From Chitinophaga japonensis (GTDB taxonomy: Bacteria > Bacteroidota > Bacteroidia > Chitinophagales > Chitinophagaceae): a stretch of 64,000 bases of DNA. Below, piece after piece: positions 36,681 through 44,840 of the stretch; position 1 is the first letter of the stretch, and every line of letters begins with the position of its first letter. Position numbers and translations under genes: made by a program. The notes under the pieces are model-generated. The model was not told the origin of the DNA. It did not search any database and was given only the letters and a program-made list of their open reading frames with translations. The stretch spans positions 1,567,115 to 1,631,114 of the forward strand of contig NZ_VLLG01000003.1 of NCBI RefSeq assembly GCF_007830125.1, written 5' to 3'.

Positions 36681-36714
36681 CAAGCGGCCGCCGAAAAGCT
36701 TTGACAGAGTAGGC
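36681..36714 (+). repeat. Precursor-upstream direct repeat, copy 2
   Basis: This matches copy 1 (36391-36427) apart from two substitutions and a 3-nt gap. It ends 31 bp before the second precursor start, so the two genes carry duplicated control regions. Confidence 0.8.
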
Positions 36715-36745
36715 ATTATTTGTTGTAATCGGAAAAATTTTAACC

Positions 36746-36937
36746 ATGAAACATCTCTCCACGGAAGGTTTTACTCCCCTTTCTTCCGAACAATTGCTGG
36801 AAGTAGAGGGCGGTGGCCTCCTGACTAACCTGACGAGCAGGCTGTCAACGGGCCTGGCTGAAGTTGTAGACGTTGCAAAAGACGTAGCAACTGTCACAGG
36901 CTCTTTCCTGAAGACCTTAGTTGACATCCTTGTATAG
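36746..36937 (+). CDS. Double-glycine-leader peptide precursor 2
   Basis: A 63-residue peptide with leader MKHLSTEGFTPLSSEQLLEV ending EGG and a ~40-residue core that opens GLLTNLTSRL and ends FLKTLVDILV. The core's last ten residues match precursor 1 (LKNLIDFLV), suggesting duplication. The leader carries the LSxEQL pattern of C39 substrates. The gene is followed by a terminator at 36982, so the two precursors form a separate unit from the export genes. Confidence 0.87.
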   Translation: MKHLSTEGFTPLSSEQLLEVEGGGLLTNLTSRLSTGLAEVVDVAKDVATVTGSFLKTLVDILV

Positions 36938-36981
36938 TCACTGAACTTTGTGCTACGCACAGCTTAGCAGACAAAGGGTAT

Positions 36982-37022
36982 AAAGCGTCCCGGTCCCCCA
37001 GCGCATGGAGCCGGGGCGCTTT
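36982..37022 (+). terminator. Terminator after the precursor pair
   Basis: AAAGCGTCCCGG (36982-36993) pairs with CCGGGGCGCTTT (37011-37022) with a single G-U, 45 bp after precursor 2. It allows high precursor expression separate from the transporter genes. Confidence 0.75.
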
Positions 37023-37120
37023 GCTGTGTTTTGCAGAAAATGGCCGCCAGGGACGCTTCCCGGGGAAAATACCGGAAAAAATAGCGCGCCCTGCAATCCG
37101 GACAGCGCATTTACCCGTTA

Positions 37121-37134
37121 GTATCTTATGATAC
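37121..37134 (+). promoter_or_regulatory. Small dyad upstream of the XRE gene
   Basis: GTATC-ttat-GATAC lies 35 bp before the XRE regulator start. Its position suits an autoregulatory operator; this is inference. Confidence 0.35.
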
Positions 37135-37168
37135 AACGAATACCCTATTAATACAATTATGCGTTGAT

Positions 37169-37414
37169 ATGGAAGGTAGAAAACTGAGATGCACCCAACA
37201 GGTCGTAATCATGATCCGGCATCTGCGCAGGAAAAAAGAGTATTCCCAGGAATACATGGCCGCCCACCTGGACATATCCCAGAATGCTTACAGCAAGCTG
37301 GAAACCGGCAAAATACCTATGACCATAGACCGTCTTTGTGAAGTAGCACGCATCCTGGACATTGCCCCCACAGAACTGCTGGCGGAAGTAAAGCTCCTGG
37401 AAAATAATGTATAA
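37169..37414 (+). CDS. XRE-type HTH regulator of the peptide locus
   Basis: An 81-residue Cro/C1-type DNA-binding protein with HTH residues IRHLRRKKEYSQEYMAAHLDISQNAYSKLETGK, followed by a short helical tail. No sensor domain is present. It is the first gene of the transporter unit, 9 bp before the fusion-protein gene, and probably sets its expression or that of the precursor promoters. Confidence 0.88.
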   Translation: MEGRKLRCTQQVVIMIRHLRRKKEYSQEYMAAHLDISQNAYSKLETGKIPMTIDRLCEVARILDIAPTELLAEVKLLENNV

Positions 37415-37423
37415 AAAGCTGCC

Positions 37424-38578
37424 ATGCCACAATTGTTTCCCATAGAGGTCATGCAGCATTCTGCCTATACCTGGCTGCCCAGGGTAAAGGTAAGGACGCA
37501 GGTGATCTATATTACTGTACTGCTGGCCGTCATCCTGGCGCTGGCGGCATTACCCTTTATTAAAGTAGATGTTTCGGTAAAATCGGCCGGGCTGGTACGC
37601 CCTGTTACTGAAAAACATGAGCTGCGCAACCTGGTGGCCGGCACCATTGCCGAAGTGCTGGTGACAGACGGGGCCAAAGTGCAAAAAGGCCAGGAAATAC
37701 TGCGCCTGCAGCAGGTGATCAGCAACAGCAAGCTGGAACAGAACTCCTGGGAGCTGGACCAGCGGGAAAAATATATGCACGACCTCACCATTCTGGCGGC
37801 CGGCGGCGGCGGGGGGCTGCAGTCGCCCCTGTACCAGCAGCAGTACCAGCGCTTCCAGGCCGCCATGAACGAACAACTGGCCACGGTAAACAAGCTGAAA
37901 GCCGATATGGTGATGTATGAAAAACTGTATACCGAAAAGGTCATCGCCAAAAAGGAATATAACGACCGCCAATATGAATATGTGAAAGCCCAGGCCGCGT
38001 ACCAGAGCAGCGTACAGCAGCAGCGCAGCGCCTGGCAGGAGGAGCTGAGCCGCCTCCGCGAAGAAAGCACCCGCCTGCAGGCCGATACCCGGCAACTGCA
38101 GCAGGAAAAGCAGTGGAATGTGATCAAGGCGCCGGTAAGCGGCACCCTGCAGCAGTTTACCGGCAAGTACGCCGGCGGCTACCTGCAGGCAGGGGAGCTG
38201 CTGGGCATTATCTCCCCGGACTCCAACCTGGTGGCGGAATGCTATGTATCTCCCAAGGATATCGGCTACCTGGAAACCGGCATGCCGGTGCGCTTCCAGG
38301 TAGACGCATTTAACTATAATGAATGGGGTATGATAGACGGCGTAGTGCAGTCTGTTGACAACGACTTTATATTAATGAACGACCAGCCCGTGTTCAGGGT
38401 GAAGTGCCGTTTTGCCAGCACGGAGGTGCATACCCGTAAAGGCATCAAAGGCAGCCTGAAAAAGGGGATGACCCTGCAGGCCCGCTTTATACTGACCAAA
38501 CGCACCCTTTTCCAGTTGCTGTATGACAAGGCGGATGACTGGATGAACCCTAACCGGAAAAGCATGGCGAAAACCTGA
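37424..38578 (+). CDS. HlyD-family membrane fusion protein of the peptide exporter
   Basis: A 384-residue periplasmic adaptor anchored by one N-terminal helix (VIYITVLLAVILALAALPFI, about residues 26-45). A lipoyl half-motif (LVAGTIAEVLVTDGAKVQKGQEILRL), a long Gln/Glu-rich coiled coil (about 90-235), the second lipoyl half (NVIKAPVSGTLQQFTGKYAGG) and a beta-barrel domain follow. It bridges the inner-membrane ABC exporter encoded next to an outer-membrane TolC-like channel; no such channel gene is in the window. The spacing of 13 bp to the ABC gene indicates one operon. Confidence 0.92.
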   Translation: MPQLFPIEVMQHSAYTWLPRVKVRTQVIYITVLLAVILALAALPFIKVDVSVKSAGLVRPVTEKHELRNLVAGTIAEVLVTDGAKVQKGQEILRLQQVISNSKLEQNSWELDQREKYMHDLTILAAGGGGGLQSPLYQQQYQRFQAAMNEQLATVNKLKADMVMYEKLYTEKVIAKKEYNDRQYEYVKAQAAYQSSVQQQRSAWQEELSRLREESTRLQADTRQLQQEKQWNVIKAPVSGTLQQFTGKYAGGYLQAGELLGIISPDSNLVAECYVSPKDIGYLETGMPVRFQVDAFNYNEWGMIDGVVQSVDNDFILMNDQPVFRVKCRFASTEVHTRKGIKGSLKKGMTLQARFILTKRTLFQLLYDKADDWMNPNRKSMAKT

Positions 38579-38591
38579 GGCATCGTAAGAT

Positions 38592-40775
38592 ATGACGAAC
38601 CAATCTGCAAATTTAAAACGTAGCGCCAGGGTAAAGCAGCGCGATATCAGCGATTGCGGAGCTGCCTGCCTGGCGTCTGTGGCTGCCTACTATAATTTGC
38701 AGTTGCCGGTAGCCCGTATCCGGCAGTATGCCGGTACAGACCGGAAAGGCACCAATGTGCTGGGCATGATAGAAGCCGCGCAAAAGCTCGGCTTCCAGGC
38801 AAAGGGCGTAAAAGGCCCGCTGGAAGCCCTGGCCAACGTGCCCAAGCCCGTCATTGCGCATGTAGTGATCAAAGGTGTTCTGCAGCATTTCGTGGTGATC
38901 TACCAGGTCACCAGCAAGCACGTGGTGATCATGGATCCCATGGATGGAGAATTTCACCGCCAAACCCACGAAGAGTTTAAAAAAGTGTGGACCAACGTGC
39001 TGGTGCTGCTGCTGCCCGAAGAGAACTTTAAGCCCGGTAATGAGAAGGTAGGCCACATGCAGCGTTTCTGGTACCTGCTGCGCCCGCACCGCACGGTGCT
39101 TACGCAATCATTGTTCGGAGCCATTGTTTATACGGTACTGGGGCTTTCCACTTCCATTTATGTGCAGAAGATAGTGGACAATGTGCTGGTGGAGGGCAAC
39201 CGCAACCTGCTGAACCTCCTCGGCGTGATCATGCTGCTGATACTGGTGCTGCAGCTTTTTGTAGGCAACCTCAAAAGCATATTCGCCATAAAGACCGGGC
39301 AGCAACTGGATGCGCAGTTGATACTCGGGTACTACAAGCACCTGCTTAAACTGCCGCAGCAGTTCTTCGATACCATGCGCGTGGGCGAGATCACGTCCCG
39401 TATCAACGATGCCGTGAAGATACGGGTGTTCATCAACGACGTGGCGCTCACCCTGGTGGTGAACGTCTTTATCGTGGTCTTCTCCTTTGCACTTATGTTC
39501 ACCTATTACTGGAAGCTGGCCCTGATCATGCTGTGCATCATCCCGGTATACCTCGTCATTTACCAGCTCAGCAACCGGATCAATAAAAGATTACAGCGCA
39601 AGCTGATGGAAGATAATGCGGAGCTGGGCAGCCAGTTGGTGGAGTCCCTCAACTCCGTGTCCACCATCAAGCGGTTCGGGCTGGAGGATTATTCCAACAT
39701 GAAAACGGAGAACCGCTTCATCCGCCTGCTGCAGACCATTTACCGTTCCACCATCAGTAACCTGTACATCGGCAGCGCCGCCAATGTAATGACCAGCGCT
39801 TTTGTGATCGTGATGCTGTGGATAGGCTCCATCTTTGTGATAGACCGGGAGCTGAGCCCCGGGGAGCTGCTGTCCTTTTACGCGCTGGTGGGATATTTTA
39901 CCGGGCCGGCCATGAGCCTGATCGGCGCCAACAAAAGCATGCAGGACGCGCTGATAGCTGCGGACCGCCTCTTCGAGATCATGGACCTGGAGCAGGAAGA
40001 GTCCACCCAGAAAGTAGTGCTGCAGCCTAACATGATAGGGGATATTGTTTTCAGCAATGTATCCTTCAGCTATGGCACCCGTGTGGAAGTGTTCCGGCAA
40101 TTCAACCTGCTGCTGATGAAGGGCCGCATTTCCGCCATCGTAGGGGAGAGCGGCTCCGGCAAGTCCACCCTGATGTCGCTGCTGCAGAATATCTACCCGC
40201 TGAAGGAAGGTACCATTGCCATCGGCAATACGGATATCCGCTATATACAGCATGAAAGCCTGCGCCGGCAGGTAAGCGTAGTGCCGCAGCAGATAGACCT
40301 GTTTGCCGGCACCGTGGCGGACAATATTGCAGTAGGGGAGTTTGAGCCCGATATGCAGAAAGTGCTGACCATCGCCCAGCAACTGGGTATCCTGGAATTT
40401 ATTGAAAAACTGCCGGACGGCTTTAACACCCTGCTGGGCGAGCATGGCGTGAACCTTTCCGGCGGGCAGCGTCAGCGCATTGCCATTGCCCGTGCGCTGT
40501 ACCGCGACCCGGAGATACTGATACTGGATGAAGCCACTTCCTCACTGGACCCGGTATCCGACCTGTATGTGCAAAACGTCATGCAGGAGCTGCGGGATGC
40601 CGGTAAAACCATTATTGTAATTGCCCACCGTTTAAGCACGGTGGTGAATGCAGATAAGATCGTAGTACTGCAGGACGGCGCGCTGGCCGAAGAGGGCACC
40701 CATGCCCAGTTGCTGGCCCGGAATACGGTATACGCAAAGCTATGGAGCCACCACCAGGGAATGCTCTCCGTCTGA
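38592..40775 (+). CDS. Peptidase-containing ABC exporter (C39 peptidase, PCAT)
   Basis: A 727-residue three-domain exporter. The N-terminal C39 cysteine peptidase has the motif RDISDCGAACL with nucleophile C22, and H99 (LQHFVVIY) and D115 (IMDPMDG) complete the triad. Six transmembrane helices lie at about 160-450. The ATPase has Walker A GESGSGKST (518-526), signature LSGGQ (622-626) and ILILDEATSSLD. The peptidase cuts leaders after Gly-Gly, matching precursors at 36458, 36746 and 40882, and the transporter exports the cores. Confidence 0.96.
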   Translation: MTNQSANLKRSARVKQRDISDCGAACLASVAAYYNLQLPVARIRQYAGTDRKGTNVLGMIEAAQKLGFQAKGVKGPLEALANVPKPVIAHVVIKGVLQHFVVIYQVTSKHVVIMDPMDGEFHRQTHEEFKKVWTNVLVLLLPEENFKPGNEKVGHMQRFWYLLRPHRTVLTQSLFGAIVYTVLGLSTSIYVQKIVDNVLVEGNRNLLNLLGVIMLLILVLQLFVGNLKSIFAIKTGQQLDAQLILGYYKHLLKLPQQFFDTMRVGEITSRINDAVKIRVFINDVALTLVVNVFIVVFSFALMFTYYWKLALIMLCIIPVYLVIYQLSNRINKRLQRKLMEDNAELGSQLVESLNSVSTIKRFGLEDYSNMKTENRFIRLLQTIYRSTISNLYIGSAANVMTSAFVIVMLWIGSIFVIDRELSPGELLSFYALVGYFTGPAMSLIGANKSMQDALIAADRLFEIMDLEQEESTQKVVLQPNMIGDIVFSNVSFSYGTRVEVFRQFNLLLMKGRISAIVGESGSGKSTLMSLLQNIYPLKEGTIAIGNTDIRYIQHESLRRQVSVVPQQIDLFAGTVADNIAVGEFEPDMQKVLTIAQQLGILEFIEKLPDGFNTLLGEHGVNLSGGQRQRIAIARALYRDPEILILDEATSSLDPVSDLYVQNVMQELRDAGKTIIVIAHRLSTVVNADKIVVLQDGALAEEGTHAQLLARNTVYAKLWSHHQGMLSV

Positions 40776-40780
40776 ACCGG

Positions 40781-40830
40781 AAACCTTGTTGAGAAACCTG
40801 TTGAAAAACCTTATTGAAAAACCTTTGTTA
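40781..40830 (+). repeat. Four-copy 12-13 bp tandem repeat
   Basis: Units AAACCTTGTTGA, GAAACCTGTTGAA, AAACCTTATTGAA and AAACCTTTGTTA follow the exporter stop by 5 bp and precede the third precursor by 51 bp. The unit looks like repeated -33/-7-like or protein-binding boxes. Confidence 0.75.
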
Positions 40831-40881
40831 CCCGCATGTGTAGCATCAAACCATGCTTTTTTAACCAAACACATATCTACT

Positions 40882-41097
40882 ATGAAAACAAACCTTGATC
40901 AAATGCAGTTGTCAGACTATGGTCTGACGGAAATGAACAGCCAGGAAATGAAAGCGGCCAATGGCGGTGGCATCATTGACGGCGTTTGGTGGGCTCTGTG
41001 GGGCGCCGTACTGGACCTGGTGGAAGTGATTGCACCCGGTGTACCTTTCCTGCCCAACCTGATAAAGGCCATTGTAGGAACGCCTCCCGGCAGGTAA
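40882..41097 (+). CDS. Double-glycine-leader peptide precursor 3
   Basis: A 71-residue peptide. The leader includes LSDYGLTEMNSQEMKAANGG, and the core starts GIIDGVWWALWGAV and ends VGTPPGR. It is Trp-rich and strongly hydrophobic, differing from precursors 1 and 2, so it may be a distinct effector or the partner of a two-peptide system. The ATG at 40882 is chosen because the longer frame from 40702 overlaps the exporter gene and tandem repeats. It is the last gene of the exporter unit. Confidence 0.83.
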   Translation: MKTNLDQMQLSDYGLTEMNSQEMKAANGGGIIDGVWWALWGAVLDLVEVIAPGVPFLPNLIKAIVGTPPGR

Positions 41098-41116
41098 GCC
41101 GGACGAAAAAGGCAAA

Positions 41117-41185
41117 ACGCTGAATGCTTAATGCCGAACGCTGAACGTAGATTGCGTTTAGCCTTAAGCGTTAAGCGTTCAGCGT
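41117..41185. terminator. Long word-repeat hairpin, bidirectional terminator position
   Basis: The left arm (41117-41147, opening ACGCTGAATGC) pairs with the right arm (41155-41185) at about 25 of 31 positions around a 7-nt loop. Both arms consist of GCTGAACGCTTAA-like words. It separates precursor 3 from the convergent sulfur operon. Confidence 0.7.
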
Positions 41186-41194
41186 ATATTAAGA

Positions 41195-41707
41195 TCAGTG
41201 TGGTAGTTTGTCGCGCAGCGCGCCGTAGATCCAGGTGCCTGCTATCGCACTGGCGATCATGACCACCGCTGTAAAAACACCGGTGCCGATCTCCGCGAAC
41301 AGCGGCCCCGGGCAGGCCCCGGTAAGCGCCCATCCTAACCCGAAAATAAGCCCTCCTATGATCTGGCCCTTATTGAATTTCTTTTGATGGAAATCGATCT
41401 TTTCCCCGTAAACGGTGCGGATATTGAACCGCTTGATCAGCCATATGGAAAGCGCGCTCACCGCAATGGCCGAACCGATCACCCCGTACATATGAAAGCT
41501 TTGCAGCCGGAACATTTCCTGTATGCGGAACCAGGAGATGATCTCCGCTTTTACAAATACAATGCCCAGGACCATGCCTGCCGCCGTGTATTTAAGCAGG
41601 TACCACCACGGGTGCTGCAGCCCGGATTCATTGACACAGATGCTGTCCAGCGACCGCACTTCGAAGTCCGTATTTTTTATCGTTGTTGTTGTTTGTACAT
41701 CTGGCAT
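41195..41707 (-). CDS. YeeE/YedE-type sulfur transport half-protein B
   Basis: A 170-residue membrane protein with the conserved GLIFGLGWALTGACPGPLFAEIG motif, whose Cys is thought to relay sulfur species in TsuA-type transporters. About four helices are visible. ATG at 41707 is preferred over 41743. It is the second half of a split YeeE/YedE pair, starting 4 bp after the companion gene's stop. Confidence 0.87.
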   Translation of the reverse strand: MPDVQTTTTIKNTDFEVRSLDSICVNESGLQHPWWYLLKYTAAGMVLGIVFVKAEIISWFRIQEMFRLQSFHMYGVIGSAIAVSALSIWLIKRFNIRTVYGEKIDFHQKKFNKGQIIGGLIFGLGWALTGACPGPLFAEIGTGVFTAVVMIASAIAGTWIYGALRDKLPH

Positions 41708-41711
41708 AGCT

Positions 41712-42275
41712 TTACAATTGAAGGATAAAGGGAAGTAATACATTCGCCATCAGGAAACCGCCCGCCATGAAACAGCAGGTAGCCACCAGCGAAGGCCATT
41801 GCAGGCTGGACAAGCCCATGATGGCGTGCCCGGAAGTGCAGCCGCCGGCATACCGGGAGCCGAAGCCCACCAGGAACCCGCCACCTGTCATGATCACCAG
41901 TCCGCGCAGGCTGAGCAGGGAGGAAAAGGTAAAGATGTCCTGCGGCACGATATGGCTGTAGTTGCGGATGCCATATTGCCCCAGTTCCTCCGCCAGGGCC
42001 GGATGCACCGCTATCGGAGCGGGATTGCCCAGCCACTGGGATGCCAGCAGGGCGCCGCCGATAATGCCGGCCGCAAAGAAGAAGTTCCAGCGTTCCTTTT
42101 TCCAGTCGTATTGAAAGAAGGGTATTTTAGCCGGCAGGCATGCCGCGCACGCATGCCGGAAATTGGCGGATAAACCGAAGTGTTTGTTGCCCAGCAACAG
42201 CAGCGCAGGCACTATCAGCCCGATCAGCGGGCCTGCTACGTACCAGGGCCAGGGTTGCTTTAGTATTTCAATCAT
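41712..42275 (-). CDS. YeeE/YedE-type sulfur transport half-protein A
   Basis: A 187-residue membrane protein carrying the partner motif [19 protein letters not shown] with the conserved Cys, plus a Cys-pair segment [19 protein letters not shown] at 42275 begins at [13 protein letters not shown]; the upstream frame has no signal. With half-protein B it should import thiosulfate or another reduced sulfur species, which fits the persulfide dioxygenase encoded upstream. Confidence 0.88.
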   Translation of the reverse strand: MIEILKQPWPWYVAGPLIGLIVPALLLLGNKHFGLSANFRHACAACLPAKIPFFQYDWKKERWNFFFAAGIIGGALLASQWLGNPAPIAVHPALAEELGQYGIRNYSHIVPQDIFTFSSLLSLRGLVIMTGGGFLVGFGSRYAGGCTSGHAIMGLSSLQWPSLVATCCFMAGGFLMANVLLPFILQL

Positions 42276-42295
42276 GCTGTATGTCTTTTTTATGG

Positions 42296-42499
42296 TTATC
42301 GTATGTTGCAGCTTTCGCCCAGGCAGCCCCTTGGGCGGAAAAAGCCGGTAATGATCAGCGCCCCGCCAAAAACCAGCGCCGGCCATGCGCCTTCAAATCC
42401 GCCGCCCGCCCATATAATGGCAATGCCCATGCCCCAGCGCACCAGCCGTGTGATCCATATAAAGGTACGGGTGCCTTTTGTGTCTTTTTGTGTGATCAT
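42296..42499 (-). CDS. DUF2892-like small membrane protein
   Basis: A 67-residue protein with two hydrophobic helices ([31 protein letters not shown]) and an end with two cysteines (CLGESCNIR). It resembles the membrane part of YgaP/DUF2892 proteins that accompany rhodaneses. Co-directional with the sulfur genes, 20 bp from half-protein A. Confidence 0.8.
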   Translation of the reverse strand: MITQKDTKGTRTFIWITRLVRWGMGIAIIWAGGGFEGAWPALVFGGALIITGFFRPRGCLGESCNIR

Positions 42500-42523
42500 A
42501 AAATAAGAATAATATCAGGTCAT

Positions 42524-43939
42524 TTATAATAACGTTGTAGGGCAAACGTAGTCGCTGATGGAGAACAGCCCGCTGTCTTTGATAGCCTTGAACCCGCCGC
42601 TGACGTCCACCAGGTGGCGGTAGCCCCTGGCCCGCAGGATGGAGTTAAAGATCATGGAGCGGTAGCCGCCGGCGCAGTGCACGTAGTAAGTGGTATCCTT
42701 GTCCAGTTGCGGCATGCTGTCATTAATATAGTCCAGGGGTACGTTCTCCGCGTCTATCACATGCTCGCTGCCGTACTCGCTCTGCTTGCGCACATCCAGC
42801 AGGTGCACTGTTTGCTTCGCCGTTAGGCGGGCCAGCTCAAAGGCGCTTACCACGGGGATGTGGTCCGTTTCCCGGCCTTCTTTTTTCCAGGCTGCAAAAC
42901 CACCTGCCAGGTAACCCAGGGTGTGGTCGTAGCCTACCCGGGCCAGCCGGGTGATCACTTCTTCTTCCCGTCCTTCATCGGCAATAATGAGGATGGGCTG
43001 GCGGATGTCCGGTACCAGCGCACCGATCCAGGGTGCAAAGTTCCCGTCAATACCAATGTTGATGGCATTGGGAATAAATCCTGCCGCAAAGGTCTGCGGG
43101 TCGCGGGTATCCAGTATCAGCGCATTGGTCTCGTTGGCGGCTGCTTCAAAAGCAGCGGGACTGAGAGCCTGCCGGCCTCTTGCCAGCACCTTGTCAATGC
43201 TCTCATAACCTTCCCTGTTCAACATTACGTTTAACGGGAAATAAGCCGGGGGCGGCATCAGGCCGGTAGTTACCTCCTGTATGAATTCCGCCCTGCTCAT
43301 ATCGGCGCGGAGCGCGTAGTTGCTGGCCTTCTGGTGCCCCAGCGTATCGGAGGTGGCGGTGCTCATGTTCTTTCCGCAGGCGCTGCCGGCGCCATGAGCG
43401 GGGTATACGATGATGTCATCCGCCAGCGGCATGATCTTGCTGCGCAGTGAGTCGTACAGCAGGCCGGCCAGTTCTTCCTGCGTCATATGCGCAGCCTTTT
43501 GCGCCAGGTCCGGGCGGCCTACGTCCTCGATAAAGAGGGTATCGCCGGAGAACAGCGCGGTGGCCTTGCCGTTTTCATCCAGCAGCAGGTAGCAGGCGCT
43601 TTCCAGCGTATGCCCGGGTGTATGCAGCACCTGGATGCCGGCCTTGCCGATCCGGAACACTTCACCGTCCCTGGCAATATGTGCCGCAAAGGAAGGTTGC
43701 GCACCCGGACCGTATACGATCTCCGCGCCTGTTTTTTGCGCCAGGTCCAGGTGACCGGAAACAAAATCGGCATGGAAGTGCGTTTCAAAAACATATTTTA
43801 TCTGCGCATTGTTCCTTTCAGCCCGCGTAACGTAGGGCTGCACCTCGCGGAGCGGATCAATGACCGCGGCTTCGCCTTCGCTCTCAATATAGTAGGCGCC
43901 CTGTGCCAGGCAACCGGTATATATCTGTTCTATTTTCAT
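42524..43939 (-). CDS. Persulfide dioxygenase-like MBL protein fused to two rhodanese domains
   Basis: A 471-residue cytoplasmic protein. The N-terminal ETHE1-type metallo-beta-lactamase domain has THFHADFVSGH, HTPGHTLES, FSGDTLF and PAHGAGSACG and probably oxidises glutathione-type persulfide to sulfite. The first rhodanese (about 265-360) has ILIIADEG where a Cys loop is expected, so it looks inactive. The second (about 370-455) retains the catalytic Cys in YVHCAGGYRS. It is the first gene of the sulfur operon. Confidence 0.93.
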   Translation of the reverse strand: MKIEQIYTGCLAQGAYYIESEGEAAVIDPLREVQPYVTRAERNNAQIKYVFETHFHADFVSGHLDLAQKTGAEIVYGPGAQPSFAAHIARDGEVFRIGKAGIQVLHTPGHTLESACYLLLDENGKATALFSGDTLFIEDVGRPDLAQKAAHMTQEELAGLLYDSLRSKIMPLADDIIVYPAHGAGSACGKNMSTATSDTLGHQKASNYALRADMSRAEFIQEVTTGLMPPPAYFPLNVMLNREGYESIDKVLARGRQALSPAAFEAAANETNALILDTRDPQTFAAGFIPNAINIGIDGNFAPWIGALVPDIRQPILIIADEGREEEVITRLARVGYDHTLGYLAGGFAAWKKEGRETDHIPVVSAFELARLTAKQTVHLLDVRKQSEYGSEHVIDAENVPLDYINDSMPQLDKDTTYYVHCAGGYRSMIFNSILRARGYRHLVDVSGGFKAIKDSGLFSISDYVCPTTLL

Positions 43940-43968
43940 GGTGATGTGTTTTTGTAGTTTGTATGCTA

Positions 43969-44011
43969 CAAAGTTAGCGCCGGCAAGCGGCTCAGAACGT
44001 GACTAAAGTCA
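43969..44011 (-). promoter_or_regulatory. Sulfur-operon promoter with Crp/Fnr-type site near -42
   Basis: On the minus strand TAACTTTG (43976-43969) fits the -7 box. The palindrome TGACTAAAGTCA (44000-44011) is centred about 41-42 bp before the expected start, the classic activating position for a Crp/Fnr protein. A Crp/Fnr gene is encoded just upstream at 44116. Confidence 0.6.
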
Positions 44012-44115
44012 TGCGCCAAAGCATTTCCCGGACCGATAGGGAAACTGTAAAACCGATCAGGGATTTGACCGTGATGATCCGGAAGCCGCCGGTCCGGCTT
44101 CAGGCGTGATATGGG

Positions 44116-44760
44116 TTACGTCAGCAGCTTGTCCAGGTCAACGATCTCGATGTATTGCTTATGCAGCCGGACCAGTCCTTTATCGGACAGCTTTTTCATC
44201 AGCCGGGAGATCACTTCCCGGGAGGAGTTCAGCTCCTGGGCTATCTGGGTGAAGGAAATAGGGATCTTGTTGGTCTGCAGGGTTTGCTGGTGTTGTTTCA
44301 GGTAAAAAACAATGCGTTCGTCCATGTTGCGGAACGCGATCTGGTCGATGGTGAGCAGCATTTCTTCCAGCCGGTTCCGGTAAGACTCCAGCACAAAGTA
44401 ATACCAGCTTTTATACCGGGTCATCCAGGCATCCATGTGTTCCAGCGGAATGCTGATAACGGTGGTGTCCGCCACGGTTTTGGCCATGATCTCACTGGCT
44501 TCATGCTTTACAGCGCATATCATGGACAGGGCGCATGCCTGGCCGGGTTGCAGGTGGTACATGAAGAATTCGTTGCCCTCCTCGTCTTCCCGGTACACTT
44601 TCACCAGCCCTTCTACGATGAGCATGGTAGAGCGGAAATACTGTCCCGTTTTCATCAGGATCTCTCCTGCGGGAAACTGCCGCAACTGCCCTGCGCTGGC
44701 CAGCTCTTCCACCAGGGCCGGCTCAAAGGAAGGAAAATGTTGTTGGATCAATGCTTTCAT
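44116..44760 (-). CDS. Crp/Fnr-family transcriptional regulator
   Basis: A 214-residue regulator with an N-terminal cyclic-nucleotide-fold domain (LRQFPAGEILMKTGQYFRSTMLIVEGLVKVYREDEEGNEF) and a C-terminal winged HTH (ITQIAQELNSSREVISRLMKKLSDKGLV). The Fnr Cys cluster is absent, and the cAMP-contact residues are not conserved clearly, so the signal is unknown. Next to the sulfur operon with a palindrome at its promoter, it most likely activates that operon, perhaps on sulfide or redox cues. Confidence 0.9.
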   Translation of the reverse strand: MKALIQQHFPSFEPALVEELASAGQLRQFPAGEILMKTGQYFRSTMLIVEGLVKVYREDEEGNEFFMYHLQPGQACALSMICAVKHEASEIMAKTVADTTVISIPLEHMDAWMTRYKSWYYFVLESYRNRLEEMLLTIDQIAFRNMDERIVFYLKQHQQTLQTNKIPISFTQIAQELNSSREVISRLMKKLSDKGLVRLHKQYIEIVDLDKLLT

Positions 44761-44840
44761 CTGCGTAAAGTATGCAAGGTAGTATAAAGGAGCGACGGCG
44801 TGCGTGATAAAAGTTACGGTTTTTAAATATTCTCCCCCCG

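Noticed and set aside
40702..40881. Upstream extension of the third precursor peptide
   Set aside because: It overlaps the exporter's last codons and the tandem repeat; the leader motif begins at 40882.
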